DNA of 64,000 nt. It comes from Parvibaculum sp040216885. GTDB lineage: Bacteria > Pseudomonadota > Alphaproteobacteria > Parvibaculales > Parvibaculaceae. The translations under genes were made by a program, and so were the position numbers. The notes beneath the pieces were generated by a model. The model was not told where the DNA came from. It did no database searches and saw only the letters and a list, made by a program, of their open reading frames with translations. Below are positions 34,716 through 41,484 of the stretch, one piece after another. The DNA is taken from NCBI GenBank assembly GCA_040216885.1, contig JAVJOG010000004.1:10822-74821 (forward strand), read 5' to 3'. Numbering within the stretch: the stretch's first letter is position 1; the number at the start of each line of letters is the position of its first letter.

Positions 34716-34933
34716 TGGACGAGAAAACTCTCAGTGAACGGATCGATACGCTCGAAGCGCGTCTCGTCCACCGCGAACGCGAGATCGAGGACCTCAACGA
34801 AATCGTCGCCCGGCAGTGGCAGGCGATCGACGACCTGACCCGCCGCCTCGGCGCGCTGGGCGGCCGCCTGCAAGCCGTCGAGGATCGTGCCGACGCGCCG
34901 GCCGGCGCCGAGCCGCCACCGCCGCATTATTGA
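34712..34933 (+). CDS. slyX: SlyX family protein
   Basis: This is a 73-residue coiled-coil protein of the SlyX type (LSERIDTLEARLVHREREIEDLNEIV, then ARQWQAIDDLTRRL) ending PPPPHY, where the C-terminal Pro-Pro-His-Tyr is a hallmark. The biochemical role is unknown. It is translationally coupled to the GIY-YIG gene and followed seven bases later by the pseudouridine synthase gene. Confidence 0.9.
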   Translation: MMDEKTLSERIDTLEARLVHREREIEDLNEIVARQWQAIDDLTRRLGALGGRLQAVEDRADAPAGAEPPPPHY

Positions 34934-34940
34934 CCGCGCG

Positions 34941-35600
34941 ATGCAACCCGCGCCCTGCCCCTATGTCCCGCCGATGGAGCCGCCGGCGATCCTCCATCGC
35001 GACGACGACCTTCTGGTCCTCTCGAAGCCGAGCGGACTTCTCACCGTTCCCGGCAAGCCCGATGGCCATGCCGACTGTCTCGAAACCCGCGTCCGCGAGA
35101 TAGATCCCGCGGCCCTGCTCGTCCACCGTCTCGACCGGGACACTTCCGGCGTCATCGTGATGGCGCGCAACCGGCAGGCGCAGCGTCATCTCGGTTTGCA
35201 GTTCGAGCGGCGCATGACGCGCAAAACCTATGTCGCGCGCGTCTGGGGCCAGATTGCGGGCGAAAGCGGCTGCGTCGACGCCCCCATCGCTTGCGACTGG
35301 CCGAACCGTCCGAAACAGATGATCGACATTGAAAAGGGAAGATCCGCGCAAACCGAATGGCAGGTCATGGAGCGCGAGACGATGGCGACCCGGATGATGC
35401 TCCGTCCACTGACGGGACGCTCGCACCAGTTGCGGGTCCACATGGCAAACCTCGGCCATCCCGTCCTCGGCGACAACTTCTATGCCCATGAAGAGGCGCT
35501 GCGGGCGGCCGGGCGGTTGCAGCTTCATGCCCTGGAATTGACCATCCGCCACCCCGCGGACGGCCGGTTTTGCACCTTTCGGGGCGCCTGCCCCTTCTAG
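34941..35600 (+). CDS. RluA family pseudouridine synthase
   Basis: The protein has 219 residues. It carries the RluA signature HRLDRDTSGV (catalytic Asp) and GRSHQLRVH near the C-terminus. It lacks an N-terminal S4 domain, consistent with RluA/TruC-type enzymes acting on 23S rRNA or tRNA position 32. The gene is the last of the GIY-YIG-slyX cluster. An imperfect long hairpin follows at 35618. Confidence 0.9.
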   Translation: MQPAPCPYVPPMEPPAILHRDDDLLVLSKPSGLLTVPGKPDGHADCLETRVREIDPAALLVHRLDRDTSGVIVMARNRQAQRHLGLQFERRMTRKTYVARVWGQIAGESGCVDAPIACDWPNRPKQMIDIEKGRSAQTEWQVMERETMATRMMLRPLTGRSHQLRVHMANLGHPVLGDNFYAHEEALRAAGRLQLHALELTIRHPADGRFCTFRGACPF

Positions 35601-35617
35601 GCGCCGGCCCACGAGAC

Positions 35618-35679
35618 CTTATCCCCGCTTTATCCCCCCTCGGTGATGCGTCCGGGGGCGGGGATAAAACGGGGACAAG
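35618..35679. repeat. Long imperfect hairpin between convergent genes
   Basis: The left arm CTTATCCCCGCTTTATCCCC (35618-35637) pairs with the right arm 35660-35679 (18 of 20 positions), separated by a 22-base loop. It lies between the RluA-type gene and the Asn-rich protein gene, which converge here. It may act as a bidirectional terminator, although no T-run follows. Confidence 0.6.
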
Positions 35680-35682
35680 TCT

Positions 35683-35715
35683 GTTTGTGACAGTTTTTTG
35701 ACAGTTCGATGACAG
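35683..35715 (-). promoter_or_regulatory. PHO-box-like triple direct repeat, copy in minus orientation
   Basis: On the minus strand the sequence reads CTGTCATCGAACTGTCA followed by a third TGTCA, giving three TGTCA units with 11-base spacing. This matches the alphaproteobacterial PHO box CTGTCAT-N4-CTGTCAT. The same 33 bases occur at 62061-62093. It lies 12 bases beyond the stop of the Asn-rich protein gene, so no annotated gene is correctly placed downstream. Confidence 0.65.
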
Positions 35716-35727
35716 TCGCCCGCAAAT

Positions 35728-35979
35728 TCAGCTCGAAACGCTGACGCGCAGGCTGGTCGTCGTCGAATTCGAGTTCGAATTGCTGTTGCTGTTGCTGTTG
35801 CCGTTCACGTTGACGTTGGAATTGCTGTTGAAATTGAAGTTCGAGTTGAAATTCGAGTTGACGTTGGCCGAGCACGCATAGGCCGACGACGCACCGGCAA
35901 ACGCATAAAGTGCAAGCGCCGCAGCGATCGCAACGATCGCGCCCAGCGTCAGCCCGGTCCGGGAAAGAAGTATCTTCAT
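35728..35979 (-). CDS. Secreted Asn-alternating low-complexity protein
   Basis: This is an 83-residue protein with a signal peptide (LGAIVAIAAALALYAFAGASSAYA), then a single Cys and about 40 residues in which Asn alternates with Ser, Phe, Val or Gly (NSNFNSNFNFNSNSN, then NVNVNGNSNSNSN), ending TTTSLRVSVSS. AGGATGGAACAA precedes the ATG. The alternating pattern would place Asn on one face of a beta strand, reminiscent of amyloid-forming repeats. The Cys next to the cleavage site is not in a canonical lipobox. I know no matching family. Confidence 0.6.
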   Translation of the reverse strand: MKILLSRTGLTLGAIVAIAAALALYAFAGASSAYACSANVNSNFNSNFNFNSNSNVNVNGNSNSNSNSNSNSTTTSLRVSVSS

Positions 35980-36131
35980 TTGTTCCATCCTGTGACACGC
36001 CTGCGCCATTCCGGCACAGAGCAGCGACGATCCACGCCCCGAAGGGGGCTCCTGGACCTCAAAATGCAGGACCCGTGCCGGACGCCGCGAACCGGCATCG
36101 GAATAGTAAGCACCTGTTTTTAAAGGGAAAT

Positions 36132-36208
36132 TGGTAGCGGAGGAGGGACTCGAACCCCCGACACGCGGATTATGATTCCGCTGCTCTAACCAGCTGAGCT
36201 ACTCCGCC
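36132..36208 (-). tRNA. tRNA-Met (CAT anticodon)
   Basis: This is a 77-nt cloverleaf with encoded CCA. The acceptor GGCGGAG pairs with CTCCGCT, the D-arm has AGCTCAGCTGGTTAGAGC, the anticodon stem GCGGA/TCCGC has loop ATCATAA (anticodon CAT), and the T-arm has GGGGGTTCGAGTCCC. The body matches elongator methionine tRNA. A CAT anticodon could also be tRNA-Ile2 after lysidine modification, and that is not distinguishable with certainty. Confidence 0.88.
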
Positions 36209-36307
36209 CCAAGGCACCGGAAGGCGGATCGAAACCACCACGCCCCCGAAAGAGACCCGGATATAAGGGCGGCGATGAAGGCCTGTCAAGCAACGTGGCC
36301 GGATCGG

Positions 36308-36982
36308 TCACGCGGCGGGTTTCGCGGCCTCCGCGACGGCGTCCGGCTTGCGGAAGCGCAGCATCGTGAAAAGCCCGAAAGGCTTGAGGCTGACGGTTTC
36401 GACAAGCTCCAGCGTGGCGACATCCGTGATGGTCTCGGCCCGGAAGTCGGGATGCCAGCCGAGCGCGCGTGCCGCCGGAGCCATGAAACTCTCGACCCAG
36501 CCGCGAATCCCGTGATCCTGCGCAAAATGATTGACGATCAGGACCTCGCCGCCCGGCGCGCAAACGCGCTCAAGCTCCTTCAGCACCTGGATCGGATCGG
36601 GCACCACGGTCATCACGTACATCGCGACCACGGTGTCGAATGCGCCGTCGTCGAAGCGAAGCTCCGACGCATCCATTTCATACAGTGCTTCGATATTGGC
36701 CAGCCCGCGCTCGCGGACGCGCTGGCGCGCGATACGCAGCATGTCGGGCGAAAGATCGATACCGGTGACGGTGAGATGCGGCGCATAGCGTGGCAGCGCG
36801 ACGCCGGTTCCGACGCCCACTTCGAGCAACGACCCGTCGCGTCGATTGATGATGTCGATGGCGCGCTTGCGGCCTGCATCGGCAATTGGACCGAAAGAGA
36901 AATCGTAGACGGGCGCCCAGCGCGCATAGGCCTTCAGGACCGATTGTTCGTCTATCCGGACTATCCCGTTCAAAACCGCCAC
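36308..36982 (-). CDS. pmtA: Phosphatidylethanolamine N-methyltransferase PmtA-like
   Basis: The protein has 224 residues. YARWAPVYDFSFGPI near the N-terminus, SAM motif LLEVGVGTGVALPRY, GIDLSPDML and AMYVMTVVPDP match the Rhodobacter-type PmtA subgroup of class I methyltransferases. These convert phosphatidylethanolamine to its methylated forms and phosphatidylcholine. It is a soluble, membrane-associated enzyme with no predicted spans. It is transcribed in the same direction as tRNA-Met downstream. Substrate inferred from subfamily resemblance. Confidence 0.8.
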   Translation of the reverse strand: MAVLNGIVRIDEQSVLKAYARWAPVYDFSFGPIADAGRKRAIDIINRRDGSLLEVGVGTGVALPRYAPHLTVTGIDLSPDMLRIARQRVRERGLANIEALYEMDASELRFDDGAFDTVVAMYVMTVVPDPIQVLKELERVCAPGGEVLIVNHFAQDHGIRGWVESFMAPAARALGWHPDFRAETITDVATLELVETVSLKPFGLFTMLRFRKPDAVAEAAKPAA

Positions 36983-37055
36983 CCCTTGAATTTCACTCGT
37001 TCACTGTGCGGCCATTGCCGCCATGCGCGCAACAACATATCGGGCCCGATTACGG

Positions 37056-38300
37056 CTAAAATGCGGTTCCGGCGGTCCAACGCACCGATTCACACGCCGG
37101 TGCGCGCAACCGCCAACGGCTCTCGGCTCGCGCGATCCATCCGCCGCCCAGCACACGCGTACCGCCGGCCGGATCGTAGAAGACACAGGCCTGACCGGCC
37201 GCGACCCCGTCCTCACCCTCACCGAGTTCGACCATCGCACCTTCCGCCGTGCGCTTGAGCCGCGCCACGACAGGCGGCCGGGTCGACCGGACCTTGGCGA
37301 AGATTTCAATACCCGCCTCCGGCAGCGCGTCAAAACCGCCGTCGCCCAGCCAGTTGACGTCGCGCAACGCCAAACGGTGCGTCTCGAGCGCCTCGCGGGG
37401 GCCGACGATCACCCGGCGGCGCGCCGGGTCGAGTTTCACCACGAAGAGCGGCTCGCTTTCCGGCTCGCTGGCGCCGAGACCGAGCCCGCGGCGCTGACCG
37501 ATCGTGTAATGGGTAATGCCGTCGTGGCGACCGAGCACGCGCCCGTCGAGATGCACGATCTCACCCGGCCCCGAGGCGCCGGGACGCAACCTGTCGACAA
37601 TCGTCGTGTAACGGCCGGACGGCACGAAACAAATGTCCTGGCTGTCCGGCTTCGCCGCCACCGCAAGCCCCATGCGTTCGGCCATCGCCCGTGCTTCCGG
37701 CTTGGTCAGGTTGCCAAGCGGAAAGCGCAGGAAATCGAGCTGTGCGCGCGTCGTTGTGAAAAGGAAATAGCTCTGGTCGCGATCTGTGTCGGCCGGCCGG
37801 TGCAGCTCGCGGCCCGACTTGCCGGCACGGCTCGCAATGTAATGCCCGGTCGCCATCGCGGCCGCACCGAGATCGCGCGCCGTGTCCAGAAGGTCACGAA
37901 ACTTGACGCGCTCATTGCAGCGGACACACGGGATTGGCGTTTCGCCGGCCACATAGGAATCGGCGAAATCGTCCATCACCGCACGACGAAAGCGATCTTC
38001 ATAGTCGAGCACGTAATGGGGAATGCCGATCTGCTCGGCGACGCGACGCGCATCATGGATGTCCTGGCCCGCGCAGCAGGCGCCCTTGCGCGAGACGGCC
38101 GCACCATGATCGTAGAGCTGCATGGTAATGCCGACGACATCGTAACCCTGCTCCTTGAGCAAGGCCGCCGTCACCGAACTGTCGACGCCGCCGGACATGG
38201 CGACAACCACCCGCGTCTCCTCCGGTCGGCCCGGAAGATCGAGACTGTTGAGGCCGGTCCTTTCGTCGAACAAAGCACGCATCGGCGTCGCACCGGGCAT
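37056..38300 (-). CDS. mnmA: tRNA 2-thiouridine(34) synthase MnmA
   Basis: The protein has 414 residues. The PP-loop VVVAMSGGVDSS is near residues 32-43, the first catalytic Cys in PIPCVRCNERVKF and the second in QDICFVPSG. The C-terminal beta-barrel has TIGQRRGLG. It thiolates U34 of tRNA for Lys, Glu and Gln. ATG 38300 is preceded by AAGGAG with a ten-base spacer. It is divergent from fliK across 273 bases that hold the sigma-54 promoter. Confidence 0.95.
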   Translation of the reverse strand: MPGATPMRALFDERTGLNSLDLPGRPEETRVVVAMSGGVDSSVTAALLKEQGYDVVGITMQLYDHGAAVSRKGACCAGQDIHDARRVAEQIGIPHYVLDYEDRFRRAVMDDFADSYVAGETPIPCVRCNERVKFRDLLDTARDLGAAAMATGHYIASRAGKSGRELHRPADTDRDQSYFLFTTTRAQLDFLRFPLGNLTKPEARAMAERMGLAVAAKPDSQDICFVPSGRYTTIVDRLRPGASGPGEIVHLDGRVLGRHDGITHYTIGQRRGLGLGASEPESEPLFVVKLDPARRRVIVGPREALETHRLALRDVNWLGDGGFDALPEAGIEIFAKVRSTRPPVVARLKRTAEGAMVELGEGEDGVAAGQACVFYDPAGGTRVLGGGWIARAESRWRLRAPACESVRWTAGTAF

Positions 38301-38518
38301 CGCCCGGCATCTCCTTCATGACAGGCGCCGAAGGGCGCCTCTTGGTTGGCCGCACTATAGGCAGCCACTGCCTCATCGCAAGCAAGCGCGACGGCGCATT
38401 CCCGGAAACCCGGCAAAATCTGCCGGCCCGGCAGCGAATATCGAGTGCTCCCTCACCCCGGTCAAGCCCGGCGAAGCATAACCAATTGAAATAATTGGAT
38501 TTATTCCCGCAAGCCGGG

Positions 38519-38534
38519 TGGCCCATCGCTTGCT
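38519..38534 (+). promoter_or_regulatory. Sigma-54 promoter before fliK
   Basis: TGGCCCATCGCTTGCT matches the -24/-12 consensus TGGCAC-N5-TTGCW, with GG (38520-38521) and GC (38532-38533) separated by exactly ten bases. Transcription would start near 38545, giving a leader of about 30 bases before the fliK ribosome binding site. FlbD, the sigma-54 activator of alphaproteobacterial flagellar genes, is encoded 7 kb downstream. Confidence 0.8.
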
Positions 38535-38573
38535 TCCTTTGGCCCGAGCCTTTCTCTGCAACCAGGTGACAGT

Positions 38574-40082
38574 ATGGACTTGCCCTCTTCAGCCACGCCG
38601 CGAACCGGATCCGCCACCGATGTGCTTTCGATTCACCCCGACAGTGTTCGGGTCTCGGCCAACGCCGCCGCGGGCGAATTCGCGCGCCATCTGGCTGACA
38701 ATGATCGCATGAGCGATCCGGCACGCCGCGACGATCGCTCCGCCGAACGCCGCGAACGCTCCGCCTCATCCGACCGCAGCCGGCGCGACGACGTGCGCGA
38801 ACGCGACCGTGAGCGCGATCCCGCGGCACGGGAAACGAAGGCGAAAGAAACGTCCATCGACGAAGGCGGCGAAGCGACGCCGGAGTCCGGGATCGTCGGC
38901 GACATCGCCGCAACGGCCGAGAACGACGCATCGCAGGCAGAAACGTCCGACAGCAAAGATACAGTACCCGCGCAGGAGTCCGGCGACGAAGTCGCGGACG
39001 AAGCGACGACGCCGGAAGCCGACCTCGCACCCGAGACAACGCCGACCGGCAATAATGAAGGCCTACAGATGGCGGCGGCCGAAGAAACGGCGGAAACCAC
39101 CGCCGTTCCGGCCCTTGAGAGCGACGAAATATCGGCCGAGGCCTCAACGGATGCCGGCAAGGCCGCCACCCCGGTCCCAGCCATCGCTCCCGTGCAGCCG
39201 GCCCAGACGAAGGCCGGCGCCCAATCGGCAAGCAACGGCGAAACGTCACAGACGGCAGCGGGCACAAAGCAGCCCGTCGACACCCCTCGGCCACAGACCG
39301 CCGCCCCGTTGCGCGCGGCGACAGATGTCGGCGCAACCGATCCGGCGCTCGACGCCGAGGCCGTCACGACGCCTGCGACAGCCGCGGCGGCAAAGCCCGT
39401 CAAGGGTCTGGGACAGGAAGCGGCCGAAGCACTCGCCAACAAGAAGGCCGACGCGAAGCGCTCCGCCTCGGCCGCAAATGCCGCACCTCAGGCCACGACG
39501 CCGCCGCAAGCGACCCGTGGCGCGAGCGCGGTTCCCCAGGCACCGCTGCTCGACGTCGTCCAGACCGATTTGCGGCCGGCGTCGCGCAGCCTTGAATTGC
39601 CGTCCGGCATTCAACCGGCCGCAAACACGGCGACGGTGCGCATCGGCACGCTGCCGGGACAATCGCAACCGACCCAGATCCCCGCAATGGCGATTGCCTT
39701 GCAGATCGCGCGCAATCTCCAGAAAGGGATCAACCGCTTCGACATTCGTCTCGACCCGCCGGAGATGGGCCGCGTCGACGTCCGCATGGAAGTCCGGCGC
39801 GACGGCCATGTGACGGCGCATCTGACGGTCGAGAAACCGGAAACGCTGGAACTGTTGCAACGCGACGCGCGCGCGCTTCAGCAGGCGTTGAACAATGCCG
39901 GTCTCGACGCCGACGAGAACAGCCTCAACTTCTCGCTGCACGACCAGAACGCCGATGAAGACCGCCGCAATGCGGCCGGCGGCGACCGGGATAGCGTCGG
40001 CGTCGATGAGGCCGAGGCGGCAACGGCGCCCATCTACAACGTCAACCTCTCCGCCACCGGCGGCATCGACATTCGCGTTTGA
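38574..40082 (+). CDS. fliK: Flagellar hook-length control protein FliK
   Basis: The protein has 502 residues. A long low-complexity, charged and Ala/Thr/Glu/Pro-rich N-terminal region (about residues 1-340) acts as the molecular ruler. The C-terminal Flg_hook domain at about 360-470 carries FDIRLDPPEMGRVDVRMEV and LELLQRDARALQQALNNAGL. It switches export from hook to filament substrates. AGGTGACAGT precedes the ATG. flgD follows after 18 bases, and a sigma-54 promoter lies upstream. Confidence 0.92.
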   Translation: MDLPSSATPRTGSATDVLSIHPDSVRVSANAAAGEFARHLADNDRMSDPARRDDRSAERRERSASSDRSRRDDVRERDRERDPAARETKAKETSIDEGGEATPESGIVGDIAATAENDASQAETSDSKDTVPAQESGDEVADEATTPEADLAPETTPTGNNEGLQMAAAEETAETTAVPALESDEISAEASTDAGKAATPVPAIAPVQPAQTKAGAQSASNGETSQTAAGTKQPVDTPRPQTAAPLRAATDVGATDPALDAEAVTTPATAAAAKPVKGLGQEAAEALANKKADAKRSASAANAAPQATTPPQATRGASAVPQAPLLDVVQTDLRPASRSLELPSGIQPAANTATVRIGTLPGQSQPTQIPAMAIALQIARNLQKGINRFDIRLDPPEMGRVDVRMEVRRDGHVTAHLTVEKPETLELLQRDARALQQALNNAGLDADENSLNFSLHDQNADEDRRNAAGGDRDSVGVDEAEAATAPIYNVNLSATGGIDIRV

Positions 40083-40100
40083 CGCAGAAGGGCTTCCGCC

Positions 40101-40781
40101 ATGGATATCGCCTCCGCCACGGCCGCCGTGCAGGCTGCAACCGCCGGCAACAAATCGTCGGCGGCCTCCACCGCGCTGGCCGGCAATTTCGATACGTTCC
40201 TCAGGCTCCTGACGACACAGTTGAAGCATCAGGATCCGACCAACCCGATGAGCTCCGATCAGTTCACCCAGCAGCTCGTGCAGATGTCGGGTGTCGAACA
40301 GTCCATCCAGACCAACCGCAATCTGGAGACGCTGATCACCGCCAATTCGATTCAGAATTCGAATCTCTCGGTCTCGCTGCTCGGCAAGGAAGTGACCGGA
40401 TCGGGAACCGGCGCCCTGCTGGCGGACGGTGCCGCCAACTGGAGCTACGCACTGGCGGCGGACGCGCCGGACACCACCCTGCAGGTCATCAACGCCGACG
40501 GCGCGACGGTCTTCACCAAGAAGCTGAATGCCGCCAAGGGCGACCATCAGTTTGCCTGGGACGGCAAGGACGGCAACAGCGCCGAGCAGCCCGCCGGCAC
40601 CTACTTCCTGAAGATCGTTGCCAACGGGGCGAACGGTGCGCCGGTCGCGGTCGACACCCGCACGACAGGTATCGTTACGGCGATCGACCTGACCAGCACC
40701 GATCCGCTGTTGACGGTTAACGGCGCCCAAATCCGCTATTCCCAGATCACCTCGGTAAAGCAGCCGGAAGCGCCGATTTGA
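40101..40781 (+). CDS. flgD: Flagellar hook capping protein FlgD
   Basis: The protein has 226 residues. The N-terminal conserved segment FDTFLRLLTTQLKHQDPTNPM and QFTQQLVQMSGVEQSI (about 30-70) is diagnostic. The FlgD Ig-like/Tudor region follows (WDGKDGNSAEQPAGTYFLKI). It caps the growing hook and is needed for FlgE polymerisation. It is cotranscribed with fliK. Confidence 0.93.
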   Translation: MDIASATAAVQAATAGNKSSAASTALAGNFDTFLRLLTTQLKHQDPTNPMSSDQFTQQLVQMSGVEQSIQTNRNLETLITANSIQNSNLSVSLLGKEVTGSGTGALLADGAANWSYALAADAPDTTLQVINADGATVFTKKLNAAKGDHQFAWDGKDGNSAEQPAGTYFLKIVANGANGAPVAVDTRTTGIVTAIDLTSTDPLLTVNGAQIRYSQITSVKQPEAPI

Positions 40782-40910
40782 GCGCCTTACGTCCCGCAAT
40801 GGAACAGCTAAGCCTTTGATTTTGGACAAATTTTACTACGCCGCTTAGCCGTTTTTAAAGACTGTCCGGCCTAGTCTGGGATCAGCGAAGAGTACGGAGA
40901 CCAACGTTCG

Positions 40911-41186
40911 ATGAGTGAGCAGCAGACATCAAAGGTCAGCTATGTGATCGGGCCCGACGGGAGCCCGCTCACCGTTGCCGACCTGCCACCGTCCGACACC
41001 AAGCGGTGGGTCATCCGGCGCAAGGCCGAAGTTGTCGCCGCGGTCCGCGGCGGCCTCATCAGCCTCGACGATGCCTGCCGCCGGTACACGCTGACGGTGG
41101 AAGAGTTTCTGAGCTGGCAGCGCTCGATCGAGCGCCACGGTCTGGCCGGCCTTCGTGCCACCCGGGTTCAACAGTACAGGCAGTAA
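40911..41186 (+). CDS. sciP: CtrA inhibitor SciP (DUF1153)
   Basis: The protein has 91 residues. The DUF1153 core includes KRWVIRRKAEVVAAVRGG and LTVEEFLSWQRSIERHGLAGLRAT, a helix-turn-helix of the SciP family. In Caulobacter, SciP binds DNA-bound CtrA and blocks RNA polymerase recruitment, limiting flagellar and other CtrA targets. Its place directly upstream of the fliF operon is consistent. It has its own 129-base upstream region and a strong terminator follows. Confidence 0.93.
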   Translation: MSEQQTSKVSYVIGPDGSPLTVADLPPSDTKRWVIRRKAEVVAAVRGGLISLDDACRRYTLTVEEFLSWQRSIERHGLAGLRATRVQQYRQ

Positions 41187-41218
41187 GATAGATTTGTATC
41201 TGCGTACTTGCTGTCTTC

Positions 41219-41262
41219 AGGGCACCGCTGGAACCTCCCTCCAGCGGCGCCCTTTCCTTTTG
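41219..41262 (+). terminator. Rho-independent terminator after sciP
   Basis: The arms GGGC-A-CCGCTGGA and TCCAGCGG-C-GCCC pair with one internal mismatch around ACCTCCC and are followed by TTTCCTTTTG. It lies 33 bases after sciP and separates it from the fliF operon. Confidence 0.88.
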
Positions 41263-41305
41263 ACCGTGTATCTTTCGCCAGACCCGGCAAAAATTGCCGG
41301 GCGCG

Positions 41306-41320
41306 TTAAGCATCTGTTTA
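41306..41320 (+). promoter_or_regulatory. CtrA-like binding site before fliF
   Basis: TTAAGCATCTGTTTA matches TTAA-N7-TTAA with one mismatch in the second half. It lies about 165 bases before fliF, just after a hairpin (CCCGGCAA-AAA-TTGCCGGG, 41283-41301). In Caulobacter the fliF operon is a CtrA-controlled class II operon, and ctrA is in this window. Confidence 0.55.
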
Positions 41321-41484
41321 GGCTGTAGGCGGTAAATTTTGCCCTGTGGCACGGGGAACCCCGACTGGGCAAACAGGGCTCGGGGTTCTGAGGGCAAAGA
41401 ATTTGCGGCTCACCTGTTGTCTGGCGTGGATGTCGATCCAGGAAACGGATTTGCGTCTTTCGCGCTGACACATGAGGTGGGTTG

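Noticed and set aside
35750..35870. Repetitive GTT/GAA DNA read as a possible CRISPR or tandem repeat array
   Set aside because: The repetition comes from Asn codons in the low-complexity protein; there are no regular spacers.
36132..36208. tRNA-Ile2 (lysidine-modified CAT) in place of tRNA-Met
   Set aside because: The body looks like elongator methionine tRNA, but this is judged from memory, so some doubt remains.
38326..38343. Hairpin AGGCGCC-GAAG-GGCGCCT upstream of mnmA as a terminator
   Set aside because: It lies between divergent promoters with no transcript expected to end there.
40782..40910. CtrA box upstream of sciP
   Set aside because: Only a single TTAA was found and no second half at suitable spacing.
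41347..41362. TGGCACGGGGAACCCC, a possible second sigma-54 promoter before fliF
   Set aside because: The -24 half is perfect, but the -12 position lacks the required GC at ten-base spacing.
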